Shown here piece by piece: positions 47,078 through 59,268 of a stretch of DNA of 64,000 nucleotides. The stretch spans positions 41,022 to 105,021 of the forward strand of contig NW_026515421.1 of NCBI RefSeq assembly GCF_014898815.1, read 5' to 3'. The stretch's first letter is position 1, and every line of letters begins with the position of its first letter. The DNA comes from Panonychus citri (Eukaryota; Arthropoda; Arachnida; Trombidiformes; Tetranychidae). The notes beneath the pieces are model-generated. The model was not told the origin of the DNA and searched no databases. It worked only from the letters and a program-made list of their open reading frames with translations. The translations under genes and the position numbers were made by a program.

Positions 47078-48641
47078 TTAGGCCGTAGCCCCATCGACAA
47101 CTGAAAGATAATCATTATTATCATGATAAATAATAAGAGAACCAGGGGTGTAACAGGTCAACAGCTCCTCTAATGAGGGATAAATTTCACCATTGTTAAT
47201 TTCAAAATAAAGATCATCTTTTACTCTTAAATTTATGACAGTGTGCCAACCAATCTTTTTATCACCGGGTTCAGGAATTCGAAAACGATCTCCTAACCTA
47301 CGGTCATTATTTTTGAATAGAGGATAAACACTCGTGAAACCATGACGGTAATAAGTTCTATCCTCGCCGCCAAAAGAGATAGTGAATTTCTCCTCCATAG
47401 CAACCATAACATCATCATTCTCAATCAAACTTGGGTCGAGATGAAAAGCCAAAATAGTAGGTAAATGAGTTATTTTCAAATTAGCTAAGGCACGAAAAGA
47501 ACTACCACAAATGGAACCATTGACTCTTTTAGAGCAAGAAAGATTTATATCAGCTATCCAAGTCTTATGATGAAAAATTGCTTCACTGAGACGAAATGGT
47601 TGATCCTTTTCACAGTAATTATGTCGCAAATGGAAAACGGGAAAACTATGCACGAAACCAGAAGTAGGAACCCGACAATGACGACACTCAAACAGTCCAC
47701 TTATTGTCACCATCAACAAATCGTGATACATCTTATGATCTTGAACGATCTTTTTACAAAGATCAAAATAAGCCACGTATTCGGTACCCCCGGGAGTCGA
47801 ATAACGTGGGGACACAAACTCAGAAAAATGGCGTAAAACTCGGGTTTGGTGGTCGTCTAAATCCAGATCATTGGTAGGCTTATCCTTAGGTGGAGTTCGA
47901 ACTTTCTTATTGGGCCATAATTTCTTTTCAAGACCACGAGGAATATTTCTGATGGTGAAACTCTCAACAAATGATGCCTTGCGAACGTGTCGGTGATACT
48001 CAAAGAAACAACAGGTCCAAAGGTACCGAGACTCACCACTGGAAACAATAGTATCACGATTGAGAGGATTAACGAGCCGACCACGATTGATCTCGTTGGT
48101 TACCATGAGAAAACAACGAAACAGCACCCGAATAAAAGGTAATGAATGAAAAAGTGGTATTAACGCGGCATTGAGGAAACAATGTCCCCTCCAATTAGGC
48201 AAAGGTACCAACTTATTTGGCTAAAGAAAGATAGAAAAACAAAATACAAAATTAAGTGTAAATTGCTGACTCCAAACCGAGGTCGCAAGACAAACCCACC
48301 ATAATGAGAGAGGGATAACAATCAATCATTACCCTCAACAATTGATAACAGGCCATTTGGTAAGCTTTGGAAAAAGAAGCATCAACACCATGACCAAAAA
48401 CTGTCCCACCGTCAAGAGTAAACTCGATACGACAGATAAAAAGATCGACATTTGCACGAGAATGAAGACAATAAAGATGACGCAAATTTTCCAACGAAAG
48501 ACCAGGTATGGTTAAAAATTCACGTTGAAGGAAATGACGTGAACCTTTGTAAAAACTACTGTTGAGCAACTTAACAACAATACCAACGCGAGTCTGCAAA
48601 GGTATTGACACCTTGATGAAGAAATCGGGAATAGACTCCAT
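47078..48641 (-). CDS. Antisense USP-type deubiquitinase with dsRBD-like N-terminus
   Basis: Exon A (48300..48641) and exon B (47078..48220) join over a 79-bp GTGGGT…CTTTAG intron, phase 0, into 494 residues. Residues about 55-110 resemble a double-stranded-RNA-binding domain ending (FTLDGGTVFGHGVDASFSKA, then a helix). Exon B carries the ubiquitin-specific protease plan: Cys box PNWRGHCFLNAAL (Cys about 128), finger CRHC about 290 with a second pair SCSKRVNGSIC, the box LPTILAFHL, and the His region GWHTVINLRVKDDLYFEINN, with Asn in the third catalytic position. The gene fills the gap between gag 2 and the endonuclease on the opposite strand. Substrates are unknown; a role in countering host defence is only a hypothesis. 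Confidence 0.75.
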
Positions 48642-48728
48642 TGAATGGACCGCCAAAAAACTATCTGGTTAAACAAAGAGAAAAGAAAAAAAAAAAAAAA
48701 GAAATATGAAAAAACAATTAAAGTAAAA
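48642..48728. promoter_or_regulatory. Divergent start region with A-tract
   Basis: Only 87 bases separate the antisense protease ATG (48641, minus) from the endonuclease ATG (48729, plus). The gap holds an A-run followed by gaaatatgaaaaaac, similar to the A-run plus gaaatttgagaacaaaaaac before gag 1 (44664-44707). A shared leader or bidirectional start is possible. Confidence 0.35.
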
Positions 48729-49910
48729 ATGGAAGTTCAGATTAGACATATAAATAGTGCCAATAACAAAAAATCAACCAAGAAAGCAATAGTTAACACG
48801 ATAAATGGTTATCGCAGAATTACATCTATCAGTGAACCAAATGTTAAAACGCTTTCTAAATACATAAACAACTACAACATCTTTGGAAAAATCGACAAGC
48901 TCTCGTCGTATCAGCTGACCTCACAGCGAAACAAATATACAACTGAAGTGACTCTGTGTACGGTGATAATACAAGAAATGGATACAATTGTGACAGCGGT
49001 TTATATTACTCCAACCAGACACACAAAGAACGAAGAAAAAAATGTTCAAAGTTACGCGATAACCAGGGAACTGAGCGAAAAATTTAAGGGAAAAAACCAA
49101 ATATACATGGGAGATTGGAACACGGTGTCAAGTATGTGGCAGAAAAATAACAAAGGAAACCACAATAGTCGAAACCGAAGAATAGTAATGGAAAAATGGT
49201 TGAAAGATTACCAACTCTCCCCAGTGAAAAATGACTTCAGAACAACTTTTAAAAAATCAGAAAATGTATTGGATATGATTTTTATAACTCCACAAATTGA
49301 AGTGAAAGAATGTAAACTGGTAGACGATGGCTACTCCGATCACTACAAAATAGTAACCAAGATAAAAACCTTAAGAAAAAAACAAAGAAAAGAAGAAATC
49401 AGAGTAAAAAGATTTGGTACATGGAAACTGAAATTGAAGAAAGATGAAGACGAAGACACAGGAAAAAACTCATCCATGGTAATCAACTGTAAGAGAATAA
49501 TCAACTTTCCTGATATCAATGGAAAATGGGTATATGTCAAGAAAAGAAAAAATAAAATTAAGAGATTAATACACATCAGAAGGAGATTAACCAGAAAGAG
49601 GGACAAAACCATGGAAGAGAACGAACAACTAAGAAGAATTAGAGAAGAGATAAAATCAAAACTGAAACAATTCTCTGTGTATAAAAAATTGAATAACAGC
49701 AAAGATTCGAAACAACTCTGGCAAGCGATCAATGAAAATCTAATAGTTAGACCAACAAGTATTAACTGGGATATAAAAGAAACAAGAGAAAGTAGAGAGA
49801 AATGGTTGGAAAACTTCACAACCAACAAACCGAAATACTTTGATACAACAGGAACAACCGGAGGTCAACTAGAAGAAAACGAAATCGAAAAATCAAAAGA
49901 TGAAATTTAA
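48729..49910 (+). CDS. Retrotransposon endonuclease (APE-like) domain
   Basis: The chosen ATG (48729) begins MEVQIRHINSANNKKSTKKA, the usual start of the non-LTR endonuclease; an upstream in-frame ATG (48645) would only add a Lys-rich stretch. Conserved blocks are ITSISEPNV (the acidic EP motif), TAVYITP, MGDWNT (catalytic GDWN), NVLDMIFIT and YSDHYKI (catalytic SDH). The rest is a basic linker to the RT. The enzyme would nick the target DNA for target-primed reverse transcription. The stop at 49910 separates it from the RT domain, which in intact elements follows in frame; a frameshift is likely at about 49900-50020. Confidence 0.88.
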   Translation: MEVQIRHINSANNKKSTKKAIVNTINGYRRITSISEPNVKTLSKYINNYNIFGKIDKLSSYQLTSQRNKYTTEVTLCTVIIQEMDTIVTAVYITPTRHTKNEEKNVQSYAITRELSEKFKGKNQIYMGDWNTVSSMWQKNNKGNHNSRNRRIVMEKWLKDYQLSPVKNDFRTTFKKSENVLDMIFITPQIEVKECKLVDDGYSDHYKIVTKIKTLRKKQRKEEIRVKRFGTWKLKLKKDEDEDTGKNSSMVINCKRIINFPDINGKWVYVKKRKNKIKRLIHIRRRLTRKRDKTMEENEQLRRIREEIKSKLKQFSVYKKLNNSKDSKQLWQAINENLIVRPTSINWDIKETRESREKWLENFTTNKPKYFDTTGTTGGQLEENEIEKSKDEI

Positions 49911-50009
49911 AACCTCGAGTCTATCGGCTGACACTTTCTCCAACTATACGTGGAATAGATTCTTCACGATAAATAAAACAATCATCACCTAATTCAACGA
50001 ATTTTTAAC

Positions 50010-51831
50010 CGAGGCTACGTTCCGAATGTAGTGACAACATTGGGCTGTGGATTTGTGCTGAAAGCCGATGGAAAATCAGTAAGAATGGTACGGTCACCAA
50101 ATTACCTCTACAAGATCATTGATAAAATACTAGCTGATCGTCTACTAGATATAGCGAATGATTACCTGATGGAAAACACTCAGTTTGGTTTCTGCACAGG
50201 AAAAGAAGAAGATTATTACTATGAGCTTATAAAACATCCTGATTTCATCGACTACGTGGTAATAAAAATCGATATCCGAAAAGCATTTGATTGTGTAGAC
50301 CTAGCCCCTATCTGGGTTCGGTTAAGACATATGATTAAACCTTCGACGCTATCACTCCTGAAGTCAGCGTATTCGAATCGATGGCTGACCTATTACAAAG
50401 ACAGAAAAAAATACTACATGAAAGACGAATCAGGAGCAGCTCAAGGCACATGCACCTCACCGATCCTATTCATTTTCGCGTTGGACACAGTCATAAGGAG
50501 AATTAGAGAAGCAGGAATATTTATCATAGCGTATGCTGACGACCTGGTACTACTTTGTGAACCAGGAAAAGGAAAAGAAACTCTAGCAATTATCAACTAC
50601 GAGATGAAAAGTATAAATCTGACTATAAATCAAGAAAACTGAAATATATACAGAAAAGGACAAGAGATGGTTTGAAATAATCGGATTTGATATCACGAGA
50701 GGCCGAATAACACAATGTGCCACGAAAAAAAGAATTACTGAAACATATGAAGACAAAGTATATCCGAGATTGTCAAAGAACTGGCCTGACATCAATAGAT
50801 TGAAACGAAAAATAAGAAAATTGCTAATCACATCGATACTAACACCAAAACTGTATAAACATATACTGTGGGCAGTGAGCGACGATGATAAATTGCTAGA
50901 AATCATAAAAATGGTAGGTACATTAACGAATCGATTCCTTAACAGAAACCCCAGGACAAATAGATGGTTATACGTACTAGAAGGACACGGAGGCGGGATA
51001 CTACAAGCAATAGAGTACGATTACCGATGGATTTGGCGAAAGCTTGGCACAAATGAAAAAGGAATCAAATGGATGGCAAATGAATTGGTACCAATGGAGA
51101 AAATACAATGGCGCCGAATGGACCTGAAAGAAGGAAGAATAAAATACAAAGTATTTGAGTCGGATGGTAAAGGAATTATAATAGAAAAAAGAAGACAAAG
51201 AACAAGTGAATACATACGATTAAGAACACCAGGAGCGTTAACCAGCTATGAATCAACACTGATAGGTCTAAGATGGTTGATAGAGACATATGGACAAGAA
51301 AGGTACACAATAGAATTAGATGAAATATCCACAAAATACGTAAAAGGTGAATCAATGTTTGCAAGAGGGTTGAGACAAATACTTACAATACCCGGAGAAT
51401 GGACTTATGTCGAGTATGAAAACGACCTAACGTGGAGGGAAATCGGATGCTTGGACGTACCTCGGAGACAACCAGAGAACAACCTATTAGCACAGGAGAG
51501 ATGGATAAAGAAAAAAGCCAAAGAAAGATTAAACAAAATATATCACAAAGGAAAATCACAATTTGATGTCTTTCAGATAGATATTGGAGATAAATTAACA
51601 ACCTCAAAGCTTAAATTACTGGAAAAAATCACAGGCTTCAAATATCGATTTGATTGTTGTGGGAAGAAAAAACAAACAATTAACCATTATATCAATGAAT
51701 GCGACTGGATGCATAGAAAGATACCTGGAATTAAAGAAACATTTGAGAAGAAATTGACAAATTGGGGGAGAAAAGAAATTAAAACCGCCAAAAAAATGTA
51801 CCAAATAATGGAGGAAAAAAGCCAAATGTAA
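50010..51831 (+). pseudogene. Reverse transcriptase, RNase H-like region and Cys/His tail, frameshifted
   Basis: Frame 1 (to 50642) has RT motifs: LYKIIDKILADRLL, ENTQFGFCTGKEE, KIDIRKAFDCVD (catalytic Asp), GAAQGTCTSPILFIFALD, and AYADDLVLL (catalytic YADD). Near 50640 one base is lost or gained; frame 2 goes on through IIGFDITRG and a thumb-like region. A degenerate RNase H-like piece (LTSYESTLIGLRWLIE) and a Cys/His tail (DCCGKKKQTINHYINEC) complete the usual order of non-LTR ORF2 proteins. The catalytic aspartates remain, but the breaks make this copy unlikely to move unaided. Confidence 0.88.
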
Positions 51832-52180
51832 CAAAAACGGTCGAAAAATATATGACCGTCAGAGGGCAACACTCGAGGTTGCTCAGTCATGTACTTGACG
51901 ACAGTAATAGTCTATCAATAAAAATCTTTTCTTCATTTTCTGGTTTAATTAAAAAAAAATGTGAAAATGTGATTCAATTTTAAAAGAAAACAAAAATTAA
52001 CTCCAACAATTTAAATCCCTTTTTCTTTTCTCTTCTTCCCATCCCTATCTTTCTCTCTCTCTATCCCAATTTCTATGTTTGTTTGTTTTTCCTTTTGTTT
52101 AAAGTAACACAAGAGAAGAAGAAAAAAAAGTAAACTATTTATATACATAAAGAAAAAGAAACTTCAATGTTGCTATTGAA
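51832..52180. other. Retrotransposon 3' end and insulin-receptor 5' leader
   Basis: Contains gaggttgctcagtc, AATAAA (about 51918) and a short A-run near 51950 closing the retrotransposon, then a CT-rich and A-rich leader ahead of the receptor ATG. Confidence 0.5.
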
Positions 52181-52998
52181 ATGATAATCTCACCCATTGA
52201 ATGTAATAATCAAACACAACAACATCATCACCATTGTCATTGGTACCTTGTTTATCATCTTATATTTTTCTGGTTAATCATCGCCCAAGCCTCAGGAACA
52301 ATCAAGGAGAAAACCTGTGAATCACTTGATATCCGTGATATTTCCGAATTGAAACAATTGGAAAATTGTACAGTAATTGAAGGGTCACTTCAAATATCAA
52401 CCATTTACAATGGAACCTCGAGACATTTTGAGAATATGAGTTTCCCTCTATTAACAGAGGTCACTGATTATGTTCTCATATTCCGTGTCTCAGGAATAAC
52501 CACTCTTGCCAAATTATTTCCTAATCTAACTGTTATCCGAGGTCAACATTTGTTCCATAATTTTGCTCTCATCATCTATGATGTTACCGATTTACAGGAA
52601 ATTGGTCTGGTTAATTTAACAACCATCGTAAAGGGAGCTGTCCGGATTGAAAAGAATCGTAATCTATGTTTTGCGGAAACAGTTAATTGGGATCTCATTG
52701 CAAAATCTGGTAAAGGTTCTAATCATGTTAAGGTTTGTTTTTTCATTGTTTTTCTTTTTCAGCTCATTATCATCATCTTCATCTTTTCTCTTTCTTTTCT
52801 TTCTTCTTCTCTCTCTCTCTCTCTCATTCATTTATATTAGACTTTTTTTTCTTCTACTCTTTTCTCCTTTTTTGTCTTTTTTTCCAACATTTTTTATCTC
52901 TCAATTTTCACTCATCATTTTCCTGTTTGTGTTTCCGGCTCTTTCTATAAATTTTCTTGTTTACCAATTGATCTCAAACCATTAACTTTAACCAATCG

Positions 52999-53033
<35 letters not shown>

Positions 53034-56000
53034 TTTCTCTCTCTATCATCCATCTATTTATTTAATTTTCCATTTTATTCCAACACTTTCCTCTTCTTCT
53101 TGGTAATTTACTATTTTTTATTATTGTTCTTTCATTGAATTATTTTCTTCTTCTATTCTTTTCCATAGGATAATAAACCCTACAACGAATGTCCCAAATG
53201 CTCGAAAGTCGGTGTTGTACCAACCTGTCCGATCTTAAAAACTGGTGCTAAGGAGACTCACTACGGGTTATGCTGGAACTCAGAGAATTGCCAAAGAAGT
53301 AATTAATTTCCATTCCAATTATCAATGATCATGAATTAGCAGAAGAAAAGCCTTACAGGTTTCTTCATACGCTTACCTCTATCTCTCTTTCTCTCTCTCT
53401 TACTGTCTCTTTCTCTCTTGTTTTTAACTAACTAATGATTGTTTTTTTCTTTTTATAAAATTCTTTTACCATCAGTCTGCTCAAACGAATGTGAATCACT
53501 AAATTTAACATGCAACATCAACAATCCAAAGGAATGCTGTGATTCGTCTTGTATCGGTGGTTGTACCGGAAGAACCAATCGAGATTGTCTTGCCTGTAAA
53601 GGTTTCGTTATTTACGATAACCAAGGAAAAAGATGTGATAAACGTTGTGATGTTTCACAATATGAGGTGAGACATTTAAATCTAATTGTAACTTCAACCT
53701 CATGTGATTAGGAAATTTTAAACCACAAGAATCATCTCAATATACGTTTTATTATTGATTAATCATTTGATTTTTATTCTCATTATATGAAGTAATTACA
53801 TTCTCATGTTACTCTTACAATTTTCTTATGATTTTTATTGTTGTTTCTCTCTCTCTCTCTCTCTCTCTCTTCCAGTTTCTATCTCGTCGATGTATAAGCT
53901 ACTTAGATTGTCTTGTATTGAGTACATCTGATGACAAGGACAAGAAAAAATCTTACAAGATATTTGAATCACGAAATACCACCGTAAGGAATCAATGTTT
54001 AGCTGAATGTCCGCCCGGTTATCAACAAAAGCCAGATGATGAACATGCTTGCGATAGATGTCAAGGAGCTTGTAAAATAAGTAAGATTTTAATGACAAAG
54101 GATTTCCTTTGGTCTAATCTTATTGTACTTCCACCCACTTATTGACTGTCAACTTGTATACTTATGTTTTCTTTTTCTTTTTCTTTTTCTTTTCTTTATT
54201 GATTCTTTATGTTTTTATAGCTTGTAAAGGGAATAGCACCATTACCAATGTCGCCGCTGCTCAAAGTTTTCGAGGATGTACTGTTATCGACGGTTATCTT
54301 GACATATCGGTTACAGGAGGAGGTATTGACAAGCTACTTTCACATTACCCTTTACATTATTTTTCCTCTTTTGATGGTTCTAATATATTAACATTGTCTC
54401 TTTTTTTTCTTTGTCTTCTTTTTGTCTTTGATTTTCTATTTCTATTTGTCTTTCTTCCAGTTAATATTATCACTGAGCTTGAGGAAAGTTTACAACAAGT
54501 TCGCACTATCACAGGATACCTTAAAATTGCGCGATCATATCCACTAATCACCTTGAATTTCTTCAAAAACCTTGAAACCATCGAAGGAAATATTTTAGAT
54601 CGAACAAAGTAATTATCATCTTTTGTTTTCTTTTTCTACCTATTTCAGTCTTTCATCTGATCTCTTTTTTTTCTGTCCCATTACCTTCACTGGTTCTACT
54701 TTTATTCACACTTTTTTTTATATTTGTTTTATTTCCAATTTAACTGATTTTTTTCTCTCTCTCTCACTTTTTATCCTAAATTTAACTACAAAATAGTTAC
54801 TCTTTGGTGGTCATCGATAATCCTAATCTTCAAGAGCTCTTCCCTCTAAAAGATAATGGAACTACTTCCAAGGTGAATATTTCACATGGGAAAATTTTCT
54901 TCCACATTAATCCCAAACTTTGTACAACGAAAATTCAACAAATCCAACGAATAAATCGTATCGAAGATGACAAAGATATCTCACCTTATTCAAATGGGGA
55001 TAAAACTGCTTGTGACATAACTACACTTAATCTTACAATTGCCTCTTCTGGACATAAATATGCATACTTGCAATGGCCTAATTTTCTTAAAAATCTAACT
55101 GATGCGAGATCTTTACTGGGATATTTAGTTTATTACAGAGAAGCGTAAGCTCCCACTTTATTACTAATTGTTTACTTACAACGATTTTAATATGATCAAT
55201 ATTAGATTATGACTTTAGTTTGTTTAATCTTGACACAAATTAATTTTCTATTGACTTTTCTCTCCTCTCTTTATGTCGTTTTTAGGCCGGGAAATACAAC
55301 GGTCTCGGTGTATGGTGGTCGCGATGCATGTTACTCAAATGGTTGGAATGCCCTGGAAGTTGTTGCAGATGAAGAGAGACAACGTGATATAACAGTTGAA
55401 TATTTACTTACTCAACTTGAACCATTTACTCGCTATGCGACTTATGTTAAAACTTATACTATCAGAACTCCTACTGCCGAGGATCGAACTGGACAAAGTC
55501 CAATCGTTTATTTTCAAACAAAACCAACGAGTAAATATAAGACAAAATCTATCATATAATTATTTCCTCACTCATTCAACATTTCCTCAATAGTTTTTTC
55601 CTTTAGTTATTTTTAGAAATTCATGTGACATCATATGTTTACTTATTCAATTCTCTAATTTCTTATTTTCTTATTTTCTATCTAATAGCTCCTAGTGAAC
55701 CAAGAGATCTTGGAGCTACAGTATCAAGTTCCTCAGAGATTATAGTCCACTGGTCCCCACCTAAAGCACCTAATGGAATTGTTTCTTATTATCGTATCAC
55801 TGTGACGAAAATTCTTCCATATACTGAAACTTATTCAGATCGAGATTTCTGTTCTGAACGTAATTATCTATTTCGTTTTTTTATCGCTACAAAAATCTCT
55901 ATATTCTTATTAATATTTTGTTTTCATTTGATTCTTTTTTAGCGCTCAATTACGAAACTCCTATTATTCCAGAAGAAAGGATCAACGTATCTCGTTGGCT

Positions 56001-59000
56001 TCAAGACGCTGAAAGAGAAAAGGATGATGAGGAGTCCGAGAAAAATAATACCGAATGTTGTCCATGTCAACGATCGCTGGTAGATTATGAAGACCAAGCT
56101 AAAAGCACCGCAGATTTTGAAGACTATCTAATCAATAATGCATATAAGAAATATAATCTAACTCCTGAGATAATGGGCAGCTTGAAACCTGAGAAAAGAA
56201 AGAAACGTGAAATTCAGGGTAACGCACCTAATCAATCGTTAACCGAAATGCCATTAATCGATGGTACAACACCAATATCAACGATAACCACAACCAAACC
56301 TCCTCCTGATTTACCTGAAACAAGGGAATTCATCACAACCACGGCATCGCTTCTCATTCAAAATCTCACTCATTATACTGATTATAAGATAACCGTCAGT
56401 GCTTGTCACAATTCAAGCTCAGAAAAACCTTCCGATTATAACCTATGTGGAGAGGCGAGATACATTTCTCAACGTACTCTTGCAAAAGGTAAGAAAATTG
56501 ATTAAATTACTGTTTCTCTTATTGTTTATGGAACAATTTTGCTAACCAATCAATATTTTTTTCTCTTTCATTAAATCAACAGCATTTGCTGATGAAATCG
56601 ATCCTCAATCATTGGAAGTTGATGTTTCCAATGCCAACAATTCACATGTTGCTTTCGTCAGATGGAGTGAACCAGATTTCCCCAATGGAGAGATACTTTC
56701 ATATCAACTCGAATACAAAACAAATGAAGCAGGAATGGTAATTAACATTGTGAATACTTATTCCTTTTTATTGCTTTTAACAATTAACACATATTCCCAC
56801 TGAGAATTACCTTAACTAATTGCATCTCTTTCACTCATTTACATTTTTGGTTAACAGAGCGATGGAGTATCAAAATGTATAACCCGAAAGGAGTATCTAA
56901 AAAACGGAGGAATCATCAGAATAAGTAATTTAATCAGTGGTAAACATTACGTTTTAAGAGTACGAACCATGACAAGAGCGGGTAGAAGTAATTTTACAAG
57001 ATACTATGAATTTGAGGTTCCAAGTAAGTAATTTGTTAATTTCTGATTAACTAATATAATTTTTGTACTTTACTTTCAATGTGTAAATAGTAAGAGTACA
57101 TTAACCTCGTTTCTCATTATTTACGTTCTTTTTTTTTCTTGTTATTTTTTCTCTCAGGTGACACCTACTTTCTCATCTTCCTCATTCTGGGCATTTGTTT
57201 ATTCATGCTTTTCGTAACCATCCTTTCCGTTGGATTTTTTGTTCGAAGAAAACTTTCAGGTCAACCTGGTCGAATGATTTTCGCCTCCATTAACCCAGAA
57301 TATATAACTCATCAACCCGATGAATGGGAAGTCTGTAGAGAGGATATTGCTCTCCTTGGTGATCTCGGTCAAGGTTCATTTGGAATGGTTCATTTAGGTG
57401 AAATGAAAAGCAAAGATCCTGATCTACTACCACTAAAAGTGGCCGTTAAGACTGTAAATACACAACAGATGACAAAAGCATTTCTCAATGAGGCTCAAGT
57501 TATGAAGTATGTTGTTCACATTTGAATACCGATCTCTATCATCCACTTGTAATATAACTTTCCTCGTTCTTGTTCATGTATTAATGCAACTTTCTATCAT
57601 ATTTTTTAACCTACTCTAGAACATTTGATTGTCATCACGTTGTCAAATTAATTGGAGTAGTAACAACTAGTCAACCACCTTGGGTTATTATGGAGCTAAT
57701 GCCAAATGGTGATCTTCGTAATTATTTATTAAAACAACGTCCAGATAATGAGGTTGGTGTTAATTTCATACAACTATTATCCACTTAACTTTATCATCGA
57801 TTATTTAGATCATCAAATAACTTCTTTTGAAGTAATTTATCAAGGAAAAATTACTCATAGATTACATAATGTTCATCTAATCTAAATTTGTTATACTCTC
57901 TCTCTCTCTCTCACTCTCAGGATGGATTACCCACCAACCCACCTTCTATTTCAGAAATTTGGAGGATGTCAGCGGAAATCGCTGATGGTATGGCATACCT
58001 TGGATCTCGTAAATTTGTCCATCGCGATTTGGCAGCTCGTAATATTATGGTTGCTTATGATTTAACTGTAAAAATTGGTGATTTTGGGATGACCAGGGAT
58101 ATTTATGAAACAGACTATTATCGTAAAGATGGTCAAGGTCTTTTACCAATTCGATGGATGTCACCTGAGTCCATTCGAGACGGTATTTTTACCTATTGTT
58201 CTGATGTTTGGTCTTATGGTATCGTTTTATATGAAATGGCAACTTTAGGTGCACAACCTTATCAAGGTTTGAGTAACACAGCGGTCATCAATTATATAAC
58301 CGAAGGAGGGACAATTGATAAGCCTAAAGGTTGTCCCGATAGATTGTAAGTTTTAACCGAAAATTTGATTCGATTTCTCTGATTATATTTCATTTTATTG
58401 TTTCCTTTTTCTTTTTAGATTTGATCTTATGAAGGTTTGTTGGATGAGAAATCCAAAAACTCGACCAACTTTCATGGAATTAATTGAAATCCTGTTACCC
58501 GATATCGACAGTGAAAAGTTCATGAAAGTCAGTTTTTACGCTAAAGCAAAAGCCAAAGCAAAATTAAAACCTCACCCACGTAAAGAGATAACTTCAGAAG
58601 TAACACCTTTAAAAAGTTCAGTAACATGTAAATATAACGAAGATGATGAGCTTGAGTGTTCAGAACATGAAATTGAAATTGAAGAGATTGATAATGGTGA
58701 TGGAGTGAAATTTTTCCCCACCAAAATTGATGCATTAAATTCAACAATATTAACCATTGAAGAAGCAAATATTGATGCTGAAAGTGATATCTTATCTTCT
58801 GCCGTCACAGTAACTACAACAGCAGCGAGTCCACTTACCACAGGAGCAACGGTTACAAGTAAATCAACGATGACCAGTCAATTAGATAAAAATCTATCAA
58901 ATGGTAATTTAAATGATTTAATTAAAGCGAACAAGAAAAATAGCGGTGAAAATGGTAAAGAAATTGGAACTGGTGGTGGTGGTGGTGGTGGTGTAATCGT

Positions 59001-59268
59001 CGGAGGCCTTGGGGTGGTTAAACCATCAACGGAAGGCAGTGGAATGGGGGGAGGTATCGGTGTAGTAATCAAAGTCGACAGTGGTGATGGGGAAAAAGCA
59101 ACATCGATATCACCATCAACATCCACCACTACGACCACAACAACAACTACAACAACCAATCCATCAATTCAGTCTCCCGATAACAACAAAGACAGGAAAA
59201 TGAATCAAACCTCCAACGGAGGACTGGTCAATGGGCCAATTGCCCACTACAATACCACAATCTGCTGA
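52181..59268 (+). CDS. InR: Insulin-like receptor tyrosine kinase
   Basis: Sixteen exons (52181..52732, 53169..53298, 53476..53666, 53876..54080, 54221..54322, 54461..54608, 54797..55144, 55286..55530, 55689..55859, 55943..56488, 56583..56737, 56858..57023, 57158..57506, 57620..57752, 57921..58345, 58419..59268) sum to 1571 codons. Order: signal peptide, L1 (CESLDIRDISELKQLENCTV), furin-like cysteine-rich region, L2 (FRGCTVIDGYLDI), fibronectin III repeats, furin site RKKR at about residue 786 separating alpha and beta chains, one membrane helix (about 990-1015), NPEY docking site (about 1032), and kinase with GQGSFG, VAVKT, HRDLAARN and the activation loop DIYETDYYRK. The tail of about 250 residues has Gly- and Thr-rich runs. 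It binds insulin-like peptides and drives growth signalling. Confidence 0.97.
52998..53027. repeat. CT microsatellite in the first insulin-receptor intron
   Basis: About fourteen tc repeats within a pyrimidine-rich intron; similar shorter CT runs lie at 53385-53402 and 53848-53870. Confidence 0.8.

Larger units (their letters stand above)
44378..51955 (+). mobile_element. Non-LTR retrotransposon with tandem gag ORFs and an antisense protease gene
   Basis: From left to right: a GC-richer leader (from about 44378), an A-tract (44664-44688), gag 1 (44708-46055), gag 2 (46279-47067), an antisense spliced gene (47078-48641), an apurinic-like endonuclease (48729-49910) and the RT/RNase H region (about 50010-51831), then AATAAA (about 51918) and a short A-run near 51950. 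No LTRs were seen. The exact 5' end is not fixed and no target-site duplication was found. Compared with the neighbouring host genes its coding DNA is richer in Lys/Arg/Glu codons. Either one unusual element or a nested assembly could produce this order. Confidence 0.75.

Noticed and set aside
47567..47836. Plus-strand frame inside the antisense protease
   Set aside because: It is a shadow of the protease gene; the minus strand shows USP motifs and splice sites, and this frame shows none.
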